Below are positions 53,800 to 64,000 of a stretch of 64,000 nt of DNA, piece by piece. The stretch's first letter is position 1, and the number at the start of each line of letters is the position of its first letter. The position numbers were made by a program, and so were the translations under genes. This stretch comes from Undaria pinnatifida (Eukaryota > Sar > Phaeophyceae > Laminariales > Alariaceae), in assembly GCA_012845835.1 (NCBI GenBank), contig JABAKD010000026.1, positions 458,983-522,982 on the forward strand, read 5' to 3'. The notes under the pieces are model-generated. The model was not told the origin of the DNA, did no database searches, and saw only the letters and a list, made by a program, of their open reading frames with translations.

Positions 53800-55330
53800 G
53801 GGAACACGGGTTGTTTGTAGCTTGGGGTCATCTGGCACATTGCAGCGCAAATGGGCGCGAGGGACGGCACAGCTACTTCTTGCTGATGCTCGAACGCAAA
53901 CATTCGTGAGAGCGTGTTCGGCACGACGTGTAGCTTTCCTTGTTTGTGTCGGACGGTGAACTCAAAAGACTGCACGCGTGTTCACATGTTCGACGTATCT
54001 TGCATTGAGTATAGGTATCGCAGGGCCGCGTGACCTGTCACACACACAAAATGTGGTCCCCATAAATACGGCCTCCAGTGCTGGGTGGCCAAGACCACAG
54101 CATAACATCCTTTGAGCGTAGTGAGTAGTGGCACTGGCTGTCGTTAAAGTGTTGACTAAAGTATGCGATTATTACGAGGTCATCGCCGTTCTGCTGGGCG
54201 AGGAATGCACCTGCGCCTGCTTCTGAGGCATCAACGTGTGTCACAAAGTCTTTCGAAAAATCGGGTTGTTGAAGTACGGCCGCCTGAGTGAGCAATTGTT
54301 TCACTGTTGTGTAGGTCTGATCGTGTTCTGGTCTCCAACGTTTAGTGACTTGTTTCTCGGCCTTTTGTTTTGTGAGGGGTGCCAGGGGTGCTATGATATC
54401 GGGTACGTTAGGTATAAACTTGCGTACAAAGTTAACCATTCCTAGTACTGACCGCAACTCCTTGATGGGTTTAGGCTTCGGCAAGTCAACTATAGCTTTT
54501 ACACGATCCTCACCGATCCGAATACCGTCGGCCGTCAGTATGTGTCCCAAGTTTTCACCTTCTCGAGGGCCAAACTGTACTTTCGATGGTTTGAGGGTGA
54601 GGCCGGCTGCCTGCAAGGCTTTGAACATATTTTCAAGCAGCTGCAAGTGACCTGTCTGGGTGGATGAGCAACATATACAGTCGTCCATATAAACCAAGAG
54701 ACCACTTTTTGAACCGAGATGTGCGAAAGCTAGTGACATAGTTCGCGAGAACAGAAACGGCGCGTTAGCTATATCTAAGGGTAGGCGTTTGAAATCCCGC
54801 TTCCCGTTCTGCGTGACACAAGCAGATTTATCTTGTTCGCTCTCTGCTACTGATATTTGGTGGTAAGCATTTTGTACGTCACACACACTTATATAACGTG
54901 CTACTCCGACGGTGTCAAGGTGGCTTTTCAAGTTAGGCATAGGCCAGGACTTCTTTATCAGATTTTTTTCATGGTCGACCTGTAATCTACGCAGAACCGT
55001 GGGGTGCCGTCTGATTTTGCGACAATAGTTACTGCGGAACCCCAGGGACTAAGGCGCTGTTCAATGATTCCATTTTGTTCCATCTGGTTCACGCACTTGT
55101 CGATAGTCTCCTGTACGCGTGGGTTTGCACGGCACGGGGTTCTATTCACAGGCCGTGTTCCTGGTTCAAGAGGAAACGTTACTTCGGCTAGGGTACATCT
55201 ACGTAGCTCTTGAGGTGACAAGGAACAAACGCTGCCATATTTCGTGCATAAAGTCAGTATTTGTTCGCATTCGTCAGGTGTAAACGTCGTTTTGTCAAAT
55301 GCTCGAGTAAGTGCTGCACGATGATCGTTG
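53800..55330 (-). pseudogene. gypsy reverse transcriptase and RNase H region
   Basis: Typical gypsy RT motifs are present: TPCRANPRVQETIDKCVNQM, SPWGSAVTIVAKSDGTPRF, YHQISVAESEQDKSACVTQ, FKRLPLDIANAPFLF and the active site LVYMDDCICCS. The connection and RNase H follow with TADGIRIGEDRVKAI, LGMVNFVRKFIP, THVDASEAGAGAFLAQ and EFTVRHKQGKLHVVPNTLSR. Part of a broken fossil element. Confidence 0.95.
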
Positions 55331-55519
55331 CGCGTGGATTCCGTAGTCTTGCTGTCTGTTTCAATTACACTGGTCGTTTTGTCCAGGGCTACCGGTACTG
55401 GCGCAATGTGTCCTAGTAAGGTGTTCGGTTCCAAGTATACTTATTGGTGGGACGGGTTTGCGATCTGGACTACTATTGTTTTATCAGCGGCAGACCAGTG
55501 TCTCTCTGTACGAGCAACA

Positions 55520-56030
55520 ATCATATTTGAAGAGCTTCAGGTGCGGCGAACGATTCGATGTCTTCGAACATGACGATGAGTGGTTCAATGAGTGCCGCGG
55601 TGGTTTCTGTGGGTGCTGTCACTGACTCTACTTGTACTGCCATCTCACTCTGGGGGGGTATGCAGCTTTTGTGTCGCCGCAAGACTGGTACCGACTCTAT
55701 ACCATTTTTAACTGTGACCACGGAGTACTGAGCTGTTGCAGTATTCTCGGGGTATGCTGTAAAGTCTACTCTACGATGAGATGCTTTGATCGTCACTTGA
55801 GAGGTTATGAATGACAATTGCTCTGTACTCCAGTCGAGGACACCTCCGAAGGCGCCCATAATGGTGTTATCGAGTAGCATAATGTCTGGCCCTAAAGGGG
55901 GCAATACGAGCGCTTCGGCTTGTAGGGTAATATCTCCTAGTGTGAGTTGAAAGCGAGCATATCCTAACATTTTGAGAGGCGACCCATCAGCGCTGCTGGG
56001 GTACAATGATCGCTCCCGGGGGCACTGCAA
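55520..56030 (-). pseudogene. gypsy protease-like region
   Basis: A segment reading GYARFQLTLGDITLQAEALV, PDIMLLDNTIM and FGGVLDWSTEQLSF resembles the retropepsin-like domain of gypsy elements. The N-terminal catalytic triplet is not clearly seen. Part of a broken fossil element. Confidence 0.65.
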
Positions 56031-56539
56031 AAATTTGAGTGTCTTTCATTGTGGGATGTATCTGTACAAAGTGAACAGATATTCATGGTACATCGGTCGC
56101 GGTGTCAACAAAGACATTGTGCGCCGGATAATCATTGACTCTGGCGTTTGCTCGTACGCGCTTTGACGTTGAGTTGAGAGTTGTGGGATATCTGGGATAC
56201 CCACTTATGGCAGACGCGTGGAACGCATCAAAGTGCGCTTCCCGGTTAGCGTTTCATGATAATAAACTTGATAAGCAACTTTCTCGTTTAGTTTGCGGGA
56301 CGCAGCAGAAACATACAACGCTTGGGGTACCACGGAAGGTGAAAACGTACCATTTGGACGCTGACTACTCTTCTTGACTCTGCTTGCTGTTTCTACGGCT
56401 GGTCCAACTCCACGCGGTGCTGCTAGAACAATCGGAACCTGCTGCTTTTTTTGTAAGTCTGTTACAGTATTCGACTGGTTGTCTGCATGTGCTTGTTTCG
56501 CACGGGTACTCGCCAGAGGGGTGGTGCTCTTTGATCGGC

Positions 56540-58280
56540 CTCACTTAGCCTTCCTCTTACTACTAGGTCTACCGGCACTTACCACGGCTACGCTAGCTGA
56601 TCGCGCTATCGTTTCGACCGCGGGTTTAATTATCATAGTATGCCTACTCCCCGAACCGGTTCGAGGCAACCGGCGCGGGCCCCCGCACGGTTTTTGTGTG
56701 ACTATTATCCCGTCACGCTTGTGCGCTTTGGCCAGCCTACGGTCTTGGCGGGAGAGCGAGCTACGGTGGCGGCACGTAGGGTAGGCATACTCTTTGCCAG
56801 ACGCTACCTTGGCTTTTCGGCTTTTCCCCGCGTCGCCACTCGGCGACATGCCCCGCTTGTCGGACGGGCCATATGCCGCTGACTTGAACGTCACGCTTTT
56901 GCCACGGCTTCGCACCGCCGTCAGTTTTGACACGATCGCCTTTCTGATGTTGGCCATCGATGTAATTACCTGTCGATCGGGTCCAGGGGGTGTGCCAGTG
57001 ACGGCCGATGCATACGTGGTCGAGGAGAGAGTGGGGGCCGCGCTTAAGGCGTTGTTCTCGTGTTTTTTGGCGCGGGTGCGTGAGGCTTGGTATGTGAGGG
57101 AGGGGTCTTCACGAATAACTTCCAGACGTACGTGCGGAATTAGACCGGCTTCGAAAGTCACCATGAGCGATGTTTGCCATGCGTGTTTGTATGGCGAGAC
57201 GTTGGCGGGGGTTGTTCGTTTGGCTTCGGCGAGGAGGCGCGGGTATGCTTGGGTTACACGCAGTCTGCAAGCGTCGACGGATTCACTACTGCGTTGCCGT
57301 AGGGTAGAGACGGTGCATTCGAGAGGGACTATGCGGTTCACTGGCCTAAACAGGTTTGTAAAAACATCCACCCACTCGCTCCAGTAGCGTGGTGCTCTGA
57401 CTTCTACATCTTGCGTGTTTAGTTGTTTTACTTCTTTGTCTGTGCGCCACTCTAACGTCTCACACTGTACTTGGCGCATGGTGCTAGCTGCTCCGCCGCT
57501 CACCGAGTGTGCAAGGTATCTCACCGCGTGGTGGTCGATAACCGAGTCAGGGGTGCCGTCAGGGGCGTGCAAGCGGATGCGAAAGTAGAAGAGCGCCATG
57601 ATTTCGGGCACATCTTTACTTGGTAAACCGTGCAACCTGAGCCAAGGGGGAAGATCAGATTTGTTCATCGAAAGTTCCCCGTGAACGCGGTTGTGATAAT
57701 GTGAGCTCGGGGGCGCTACAGCAGAGGTTGTGCGTGCTGTGGGAAGTGCTCCTACAGCAGAGGTGGTAGGTGCTGTCAGAGGAGCTGGGTGATCAGGCGG
57801 AGAGGTGCGGCTGCTGTGAGAGCTACTCGACTGTTGTTGGATAGGCGTGGCAGGTGTTGGAGGATGCTGCACGCGTTCAAACAGAACATCGAGATTCTCC
57901 TGCGGCGACGGTGCTCCTCTCACCTCTGCGATCTGCTTGTCGGAAGGCCCACTCACGGTTTTCTTGATGCCAGGTAGGACCAGCTCCAAGACCCACGCTG
58001 GCGGCGTGGTGCCGTCGAGCATGCAATTCCGCCTATAGGCCGCCGTCTCGACGCGGACCGGGTCGTCGGCTGGGAGGAGGGTGCTCGGCGCGGCGAGGAT
58101 GTCCTCCGCCAATTCCGAGCCCTCCACAACGGCTCTCGCAGAGGGAGCATTCGTCGTGGCGGCGAAGATGTCTGGTGGTGTACCAAGAGTTTCAGCATCA
58201 CCTGCAGCGTTCGGCTGCTCCTCGTCAGTCTCGACTGGTCCGCCCTGATCGGTGGGTGCGACGGCCGCCAAGGAGTTCGC
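56540..58280 (-). pseudogene. gypsy gag region
   Basis: A Pro/Ser/Ala-rich N-terminal part precedes a gag-core-like segment (WSEWVDVFTNLFRPVNRIVP and STLRQRSSESVDACRLRVTQ) near 57200-57500, followed by a basic C-terminal part. The gag core pattern and its place beside the 5' LTR support the call. Part of a broken fossil element. Confidence 0.75.
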
Positions 58281-58401
58281 CGGCGCTGCAGGAGTCGGCT
58301 CTTCGGGCGTGCCCGCTGCCGTGGAGCCTTGCGACCGCTCGTGTGGAGCGAGCTCCTGAGCGTGGCATTTATTTCTCCTTGTCCGACGGCGGTTTATGGT
58401 T

Positions 58402-58847
58402 TGTTGGTCCGACGATGGTCACCACTATGGGGCCTGGCCTCTCACGGATCCTGGTGTTGAAGTGGAGAGGGCGGTCCCGGAGGCCTTGCACTCGTTTCGT
58501 AGCTGGCGTCGGAGCCGAGAGGGCGCCGCGGAGCTGAAGTCGAAGCTGAGAGGGCGTCACGGTGCTGAGGTCCCTTGACGATCGCCTTCACAGCGGGCGC
58601 ACGCTGAAACCTTTTTTTCTTACATGTAGCAAGGAGATGCTAAAGCTAGAGTGACGGTGGGCTTATGCCCTCTCGTCATGCGGTGGGATTATTTCAGGTG
58701 GCTGACCTTCCGGGGACGGGTCAGCGCCGTCTATGACGGGTGACACCGCTCGCGACCCGGGATTGTGTAGTGGCTGACCGGTGACGTGTCCTCTCGCGCA
58801 TGCGTGTACGAGATCTACGGCAGGTGTGTACAACCCTGTCTTTCACA
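58402..58847 (-). repeat. 5' LTR of the gypsy element
   Basis: Read on the minus strand it starts TGTGAAAGACAGGG and lies just upstream of gag. Partner of 50458-50892. Confidence 0.85.
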
Positions 58848-59578
58848 TATGAACCAAAACATACACATGTCGTAGCAACAACCACCCGAACACAAAATTT
58901 TCATCATCACAAGGATGTTCGCACACTAAAATTACATATACGTTCACATACGCAACTCAGTCAAGAGATGGAACCCATATACCCTGGGTTCAAAGTTGAG
59001 GTCTCTACGTGTCAGAAACATCACATAGTCTACATATAGACTTTTGCACAAATCTATAATGCGTCAAAACTGCTCGTTGCCAAATAACAGGTTCATCAAG
59101 GATGCGAGAACAAGCAGAACGAGAGACGGGGTAATCACAGCAGCGGAAATCATTATAGCATTCGCCACCATATCACCTCCTTTTCAATTGGTTTTGGGCA
59201 TCAGCACACTGGGTCCAACGCATGCCCGTAGTGTCTTAGGCGGAATGACGATCGGTAGTAAAAGCCAAGTGCGCTGCTCGATGACCTGATCCTGACCGTC
59301 GGTATACTGAACAATGTTCGTGCCGCTTTTCCTCTGTGTCAAGTGCGTGAAAAATGTCATGTGTCGTCTTCAAGCAAGCGGTTACTTGATGTACGGTTAC
59401 TTGATGTACAGGAAAGGAACATCACTAATCGATCATCTACACGAAGGGCATGTATTTATGAGCACCACTAACAAATAGCACCAGACGTGGACCGACATCT
59501 ACAGGACCACAACATCTTCGACGACACAGGGGTGGGGGAAAACACAGGGCGTATAATCGTACACTGAAAGATAATAAG
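58848..59578. other. Unassigned intergenic sequence
   Basis: AT-rich on the left, mixed on the right; no gene or repeat recognised in about 730 bp. Confidence 0.4.
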
Positions 59579-61135
59579 AGCAATGGCCGAAATCGGGTAC
59601 ACCCGATCAACCGATATCTATTATCGGGTACCCCTTGAGCACACAGTCCCACAACGACTCAGGACGACATCTCATTGGTCGAAACCACACCGCATCCGAA
59701 CGCAGCCGCATGTCCATCGGGTGCACCCGATTTAGGCTAAACAAGTCCTCGAAATGTACCCGACCTGCAAACAAGCCACCCGATTATGGCCGGACAACTC
59801 GGCCACCAGCCCCCACACACACACGCACGCGCAGCGGGCGCGAACTTGCGACACGTCACGAGGCGGGGCATTATTCGTTATTTTGTCTCGGAGCTCTTGT
59901 TCCGGAGCTCTTTTTTGTGGACCATAAAGTCGCAGTTAGCACCCCTACACACAAGGCACAGAAGCGCACCTATGCAGACGGTTTAGACATAGATCACAGA
60001 CTACCTGGGCACAGACACCGCACAAGAAGGGCTAAGGATTCAGATGCTTCTTTCTAAATGGCACAGAGAGATATGTTTGTTGAGTGGCGGGCCCGACAAA
60101 TGTATTGCCGTCACCTGTCACATCACACCCCGAGAAATGACTTGATCAAATGATTTGAGTCAAATGATTTCCTAGATCTCGCTAACAGGTGCCCTGCAGG
60201 GACGCCGTTTTCAGGAAAAGCTCTGTGGATCGTGATTGTACCTCTCTTACATGGCAATTAGTTTTGCAATGGCCAAAATCCAGCAGTCCTGTACACAGCA
60301 GTGCTTCATTTTATGTGTGGAGTCTCATGTATATTCGTGCACATGTTGCGTTATGTTGCCAATTTTGTGTGTACTCGGCTGTCGCTGGTGTTCCTGGTAG
60401 CGCCGTCCCTGGTCGCCGTCCAACACACCGGAAAAATATTTGGGGTGCGGAACGGACACAGGATCGTATTCCGGGTGCTGTCAATCTATACTTCATATAG
60501 GCGCAGTGAAAAGCGATGGCGTGGACCCGAAATTACTTCGTCCAAGACCGATTTGTTTTGGGTGCTGTCAATATATACTTAATATAGGTGCAGTGAAGAG
60601 CGATGCCGTGGACCCGAAAATACTTCGTCCAAGACCGATTTGTTTTGGGTGCTGTCAATATATACTTACTATAGGTGCAGTGAAGAGCGGTGCCGTGGAC
60701 CCGAAAATACTTCGTCCAAGACCGATTTATTCGGTCTGCATAGATTCGCTTCTGTTCGTTCGTGTGTAGGGGTGCTAACTGCGATTTCATGGTCCACAAA
60801 AACGAGTTCCGGAAAAAGAGCTCCGCGACGAAAGAACAAACAACGACCCGCCTCGTGACGTGGCGCGAGTTCGCGCCCGCTGCGCGTGCGTGTGTGCGTG
60901 TGGGCTGGTGGCCGAGTTGTCCGGCCGTAATCGGGTGTCTTGTATGCGAGTAGGGTACATTTCGAGGACTTGTTCAGCCACAATCGGGTGTACCCGATGG
61001 ACATGCGTCTGCGTTCGGATGCGGTGTGGTCTCGACCAATGAGAGGTCGTCCTGAGTCGTTGTGGGACTTTGTGTTCAAGGGGTACCCAATAACGGGTAT
61101 CGGTCGATCGAGTGTACCGATTTCGGCCATTTCTC
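59579..61135. mobile_element. Fold-back element with ~400 bp terminal inverted repeats
   Basis: Left arm (about 59579-59985) and right arm (about 60730-61135) are inverted copies at roughly 90% identity with small indels. The outermost bases are GAGCAATGGCCGAAATCGG and, inverted, GAGAAATGGCCGAAATCGG. Arms share CGACTCAGGACGACATCTCA-like, CCACACCGCATCCGAACGCA-like and TAGCACCCCTACACAC-like segments. ATCGGGTNCACCCGAT-type palindromes recur in the arms. The middle (~745 bp) has no transposase; it holds a three-copy 87 bp tandem repeat. It is a non-autonomous DNA element. Flanks are AT-rich (GATAATAA and AAATATAA), so a target duplication of 8-9 bp cannot be confirmed. Confidence 0.82.
60473..60733. 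repeat. Three-copy 87 bp tandem repeat in the fold-back element
   Basis: Units begin GGGTGCTGTCAATNTATACT at 60473, 60560 and 60647 and end CGTCCAAGACCGATTTNTT. Spacing is exactly 87 bp. Copies 2 and 3 are the most alike. Confidence 0.93.
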
Positions 61136-61310
61136 AAATATAAAAATGAAAAGGCAGTACAGGCAGATATGTTAAAGCTGCAGTAGACCACACTACCAAC
61201 CTATTTCGCACCTCTACCAAAAGCAGTAGCATATGCCTAACGAAGTACAGTGGGGGGGGCTTTTTTAGGCGGTATAATGCACCGAGATTTTGACAGCCCT
61301 ATCTCGAATG

Positions 61311-61388
61311 ACCGCCCTATTGGAGTTAGGGCGGTTGACCGCCCTATTGGGCTTTTGGTGATATCTCAATAACGCGGTAACCGCCCTA
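61311..61388. promoter_or_regulatory. Subterminal ACCGCCCTA sites and hairpin in the pogo-like element
   Basis: ACCGCCCTA occurs directly at 61311, 61338 and 61380 and inverted (TAGGGCGGT) at 61327. The first and the inverted copy form a perfect 9 bp stem with a 7 bp loop. Clustered short repeats next to a terminus are typical transposase-binding sites; that role is inferred from position. Confidence 0.6.
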
Positions 61389-61784
61389 TTGAGTGCATAC
61401 AGCCTTTTAAGGTACAGCACAGAGTGCCTCTAACACAGAAGATGACCCAGAGGGCGTCACGAAGAGGGATATCATACGTGTGCTCGGAGAAGGAAGGTGA
61501 AGCGTTACAGCAGTATCAGTGCTGAACCCAGTAAATATGTGTGGTGTCAAATACAGTACATACCAAGGCACACCAGAGCAGACGGGTGTACACACACTTT
61601 GCATGTTGAGAAGGATAATATTGATTGATCTGCGGGCGACAGAGCCCGCCGAAGCACTCCACCCATAGAAGATACACTCTGCCGCACTGTTGTACGGAGA
61701 GGAATATTTGCTTTGCTACACATTTACAACAGCGCTCCAACCTAATCTTCGGCACTGTACGAATGTACTGGCTACTGTACTGCA

Positions 61785-62433
61785 CTACAGTCCTCCGCTG
61801 TGCCCCCCCTGTTGGCCTTGTTGAGGCTCACAAAATTGCCTCATGTCTGCCTGCCGCACTGGTTTAGAGGCATGCGCTTTGGTGAACGACATCCTGGCCA
61901 TCTGCAGATTAAAGGAGGCATCGCCATTGCCGCACGCCTCCGCTGCGCTCTCCAGAGGCACGAAGTGCGATGAAAGTTCCACGTAGGCCGGGGGGGCACC
62001 GCCCCCGTGCCCCGTCGTATCATCATCGCTGTCTTCGATCTCTTCAGCATTCCCCTTGTTGACGTTTGTCCCTTTCAGCGCTTCCGTCATCACGTCTGCC
62101 GCATCGAGTTGCAGAGCCTCTATGACATCCTTCTGATCCTCCACCGTCGCCCAAATCTCAGCCGCCTCAATGGCCTCCTCGCCGGCAGGCAGTCCCGGGG
62201 GTGATGTCCAGGTTCGCCAACACGTCGATCATCTCCTTATCGGTCACGGGGGATCCCTCCTTCTCGGCTTGGTGCACACGCATGCTCAACTTGTTTAGGG
62301 CCCCAGCGAGCGCCACTACCTCGCTGCTGCCACCTTGCGCAACCTTCCCGTGCGTAGCCGTGAGATCAGCCTCCATATCCAACGGCAGCGTCGTGGCTTT
62401 GACCCAGCACCTGGTTTTTGAACCGGTCAACAT
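61785..62433 (-). pseudogene. C-terminal tail of the pogo-like transposase
   Basis: RCWVKATTLPL near 62400 matches the I-x-R-C-W-x-K-A segment that follows the DDE domain in pogo/Tigger proteins. Then come a helical acidic stretch (EKEGSPVTDKEMIDVLANLD) and, in a different frame, EDQKDVIEALQLDAADVMTE with EDSDDD, a typical acidic tail. A frame change lies between them near 62160. Its place directly downstream of the catalytic region supports a single gene. Confidence 0.65.
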
Positions 62434-62739
62434 GAAACGCAGCGACCGTAGTGCAGCGGGAGAAAGTGTATGCGTCTAAAGCAGCAACACAACGAACGAT
62501 CAATTTACGGAAGTGAAAAAACGACACACTACTGCGGGGGTGACCAAGCAAGCTGGTGGGTCCAAGGTGCCGCGGGTACAATGAACAATTTCGATGGTTT
62601 CGCTACTCATACAGCGGCAACACGACACTTTTTACACGATCGCGCTGTTACACGCTACCGATACGACTTCGTATGCAGCACTCTGTTGAAAAAATAGCAT
62701 GGAATATACCTTGCGATGGTCGCTGCCGAGACACCGCCT

Positions 62740-64000
62740 CACCCTGCCTTCAGGAGCCCCGCGGTGTCTCGAACATGGGGGTGATTACCCTCACCCAACC
62801 CCGCTGTGCCGGCCGCCATCTTGCGCTCTTCAGCCTGAGCACGCAGGGTCGCAGCCACTCCGATGGTTGACACCTCCCTGTCGAGCAGCTCCCTCCGGTA
62901 GTTCAGCTTGGTGGCCGCAATGATTCCCATGATCATGGGCTGGTGCACGCTAGTCAGTTCGGCGGGTACGTCACCACCATCACCCGCCCCTTGCTGTCTC
63001 CAGGTCCTCGTGTGATGAGCACCCGTCCATGAGTAGCACCACTGGCAGTTCATGAGTAGCAGCACTGGCAGAGTAGTTCAGCGCCAAATGAACGCCAGGA
63101 AGACCTCCTTCCACCACTTGCGGAACGCGATAGAGTCTAACCATGCATTGGCCCGCGAAAAGTACTGGAGAGGGCAAGGTGCGATCTTGAAGCAGCGCGG
63201 GTTTTTCGCCTTGTCGATGATCGCCATGTCCACCTTGGCAGTGCCGTCTGCATTGGTGCACATGAACGCAGACAGGCGTGATGGGAAACCCATGCTCAGG
63301 GTCGACTTGCTCGCGTGGGCCACCTCATGCGGGGGCCTTGGTTGCGCGGTGGCAGCGGATAAAAGAGAAGTCCCAGGTGTTGATCATTATGTAGAAAAAT
63401 CGATTATATTATTGTGGCGTAGATGAGAGTACACCAAAACAAGACTCAAACGAGACTAAAACAAGACATGGGATGAGATCGGCCAGACCCCGCCCACGAA
63501 TCAGGGGCAAACACTAGACCAAACCGAGACTGATATAAAGGGCGTACCCCGTCGGATTCAACCCCGAACTAAACATATCGTAGAAGGCATGTTTCCAGCG
63601 GGGCGGCTGACATTCTGACAACACACCACCATCAAATAGAAAACACTCATTTCCCAATACCGTATATCCCATATCGCTCGTAAATACGTGAGTCATGAAT
63701 CTTGCGTCCGTAGATTACGAACTTTACGGCTCATCGGGCAGGCTGCAAGTACTAGATCTTTTCAGGCGATCCTTGTAGTGCATGTCCTTCGTCCCCCTCG
63801 TTGTCCTTCGATCCTCGTTGCAAGAAACGTACGTGGGCTGAGGCATAATCTTGTACTGGATGGCTGACTCGTCGACGTTGAAGATGTTTTCCTTCCGGTA
63901 GTTCTTGCACTCCTCACGAAGCGCTTCCATTCCCTCTACGATATCCTCGGGGTTGACGCTGGCGGCCTCACCGTGAAGATCGTTGCTGTTCACTCCGTTG
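62740..64000 (-). pseudogene. pogo/Tigger-like transposase, DDE catalytic region (broken)
   Basis: The first catalytic Asp lies in NVDESAIQYK (codon about 63871-63873). The block STLSMGFPSRLSAFMCTNAD, KAKNPRCFK and WWKEVF is at about 63080-63320. The second Asp is in VVLLMDGCSSH (about 63025-63027). The third position is in SVHQPMIMGI; the family has QPMD, so the catalytic Asp is replaced by Ile (about 62931-62933). The frame also changes around 63060-63080, beside a 23 bp tandem duplication (CATGAGTAGCANCACTGGCA). The DDE block is split by about 480 bp of unrelated sequence at 63279-63762. All this marks an inactive copy. Residues N-terminal of the DDE domain are outside the window. Confidence 0.82.
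63279..63762. other. 484 bp segment interrupting the transposase (insertion or intron-like)
   Basis: On the minus strand the transposase reads TTRGTKDMHYKDRL up to 63763 and appears to resume at RLSAFMCTNADG near 63275. The 6 bp CAGGCG occurs at both edges (63273-63278 and 63763-63768), as a target duplication would. Part of the segment (63279-63320) also reads as plausible transposase-like sequence, so the exact right limit is uncertain. No known element is recognised inside. Confidence 0.4.

Larger units (their letters stand above)
50458..58847 (-). mobile_element. Ty3/gypsy LTR retrotransposon, chromovirus type, old and broken
   Basis: Two diverged direct LTRs (about 435-446 bp) enclose, on the minus strand, gag, protease, reverse transcriptase, RNase H, integrase and a chromodomain-like C terminus. 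This order defines Ty3/gypsy, and the terminal chromodomain suggests the chromovirus branch. The LTRs differ at roughly 14% of positions plus indels, so it is the oldest LTR element in the window. The coding region is heavily broken, by about eight or more interruptions. A SINE lies inside it at 51585-51903. Exact outer ends and a target duplication could not be fixed. Confidence 0.93.
61248..64000 (-). mobile_element. pogo/Tigger-like DNA transposon, 3' part, running off the window
   Basis: A transposase of the pogo (DDE_1) type is read on the minus strand from the window edge. Its left terminus is probably at 61248, where TA (61246-61247) is followed by CAGTGGGGGGGGC. A TA target and CAGT start are usual for this superfamily. 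Subterminal ACCGCCCTA repeats lie just inside. The right terminus and the N-terminal DNA-binding domain are beyond 64000, so total length is unknown. Confidence 0.78.

Noticed and set aside
56540-58280. Convergent plus-strand open frame of about 197 codons at 56794-57387 as a host gene
   Set aside because: It lies entirely inside the gag region of the gypsy element on the opposite strand and has no domain.
50453-58852. Target duplication for the gypsy element
   Set aside because: The 5 bp outside the proposed ends (GGCAC and TATGA) do not match, and LTR limits are uncertain, so none is claimed.

Overview
The window reads as nuclear DNA of a repeat-rich eukaryote. It holds LTR retrotransposons, a LINE, tRNA-derived SINEs, several non-autonomous DNA transposons, a pogo-like transposase, a GT splice donor and an 11.5 kb satellite, and no bacterial-style operon. 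The style of the transposons and of one SV2-like exon suggests an alga or other stramenopile, but this is a weak impression; no ribosomal or organelle marker is present to settle it. Almost nothing here is convincing host coding sequence: one probable first exon (about 30.2 kb), one hypothetical protein region (25.4-26.7 kb) and one doubtful small Cys-rich frame (41.8 kb).

Layout. 0-4.2 kb: C-tract modular repeats, a LINE reverse-transcriptase fragment (minus), part of a small LTR element, and a MITE-like repeat. 4.2-12.2 kb: purine-rich, decayed tandem repeats, interrupted by a complete small non-autonomous LTR element (5462-7018) and a 269 bp MITE (11867-12135). 13.2-24.7 kb: a GC-rich satellite with ~75-79 bp monomers, higher-order units of ~465 bp and a ~3.6 kb duplication; a second MITE copy sits inside it. 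24.7-33 kb: the hypothetical protein region, a SINE nested in a MITE-like element, poly(A) retroposons, the SV2-like exon and a fresh 175 bp tandem duplication. 33.09-40.2 kb: a Ty1/copia element with 287 bp LTRs and a perfect 5 bp target duplication. 40.6-41.8 kb: two ~585 bp tandem copies. 42-46.8 kb: G-tract modular repeats, the inverted counterpart of the first 3.6 kb. 46.8-50.3 kb: SINE copies, AT-rich sequence and a CTA microsatellite. 50.46-58.85 kb: an old Ty3/gypsy chromovirus-type element (minus). 59.58-61.14 kb: a fold-back element with ~400 bp inverted arms. 61.25 kb to the right edge: a pogo/Tigger-like DNA transposon (minus), cut by the window end.

The most informative observations are insertion events readable from paired copies: both MITEs have 4 bp target duplications and one restores the satellite exactly when removed; a SINE and a 93 bp retroposon fragment each have an empty-site partner within the window. 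LTR divergence orders the LTR elements as copia (~3%, youngest), the small LTR element (~6%), then gypsy (~14%, oldest). Overall the region looks like gene-poor, probably heterochromatic DNA built by layered insertion and tandem amplification. Divergences and periods were counted by eye and are approximate.
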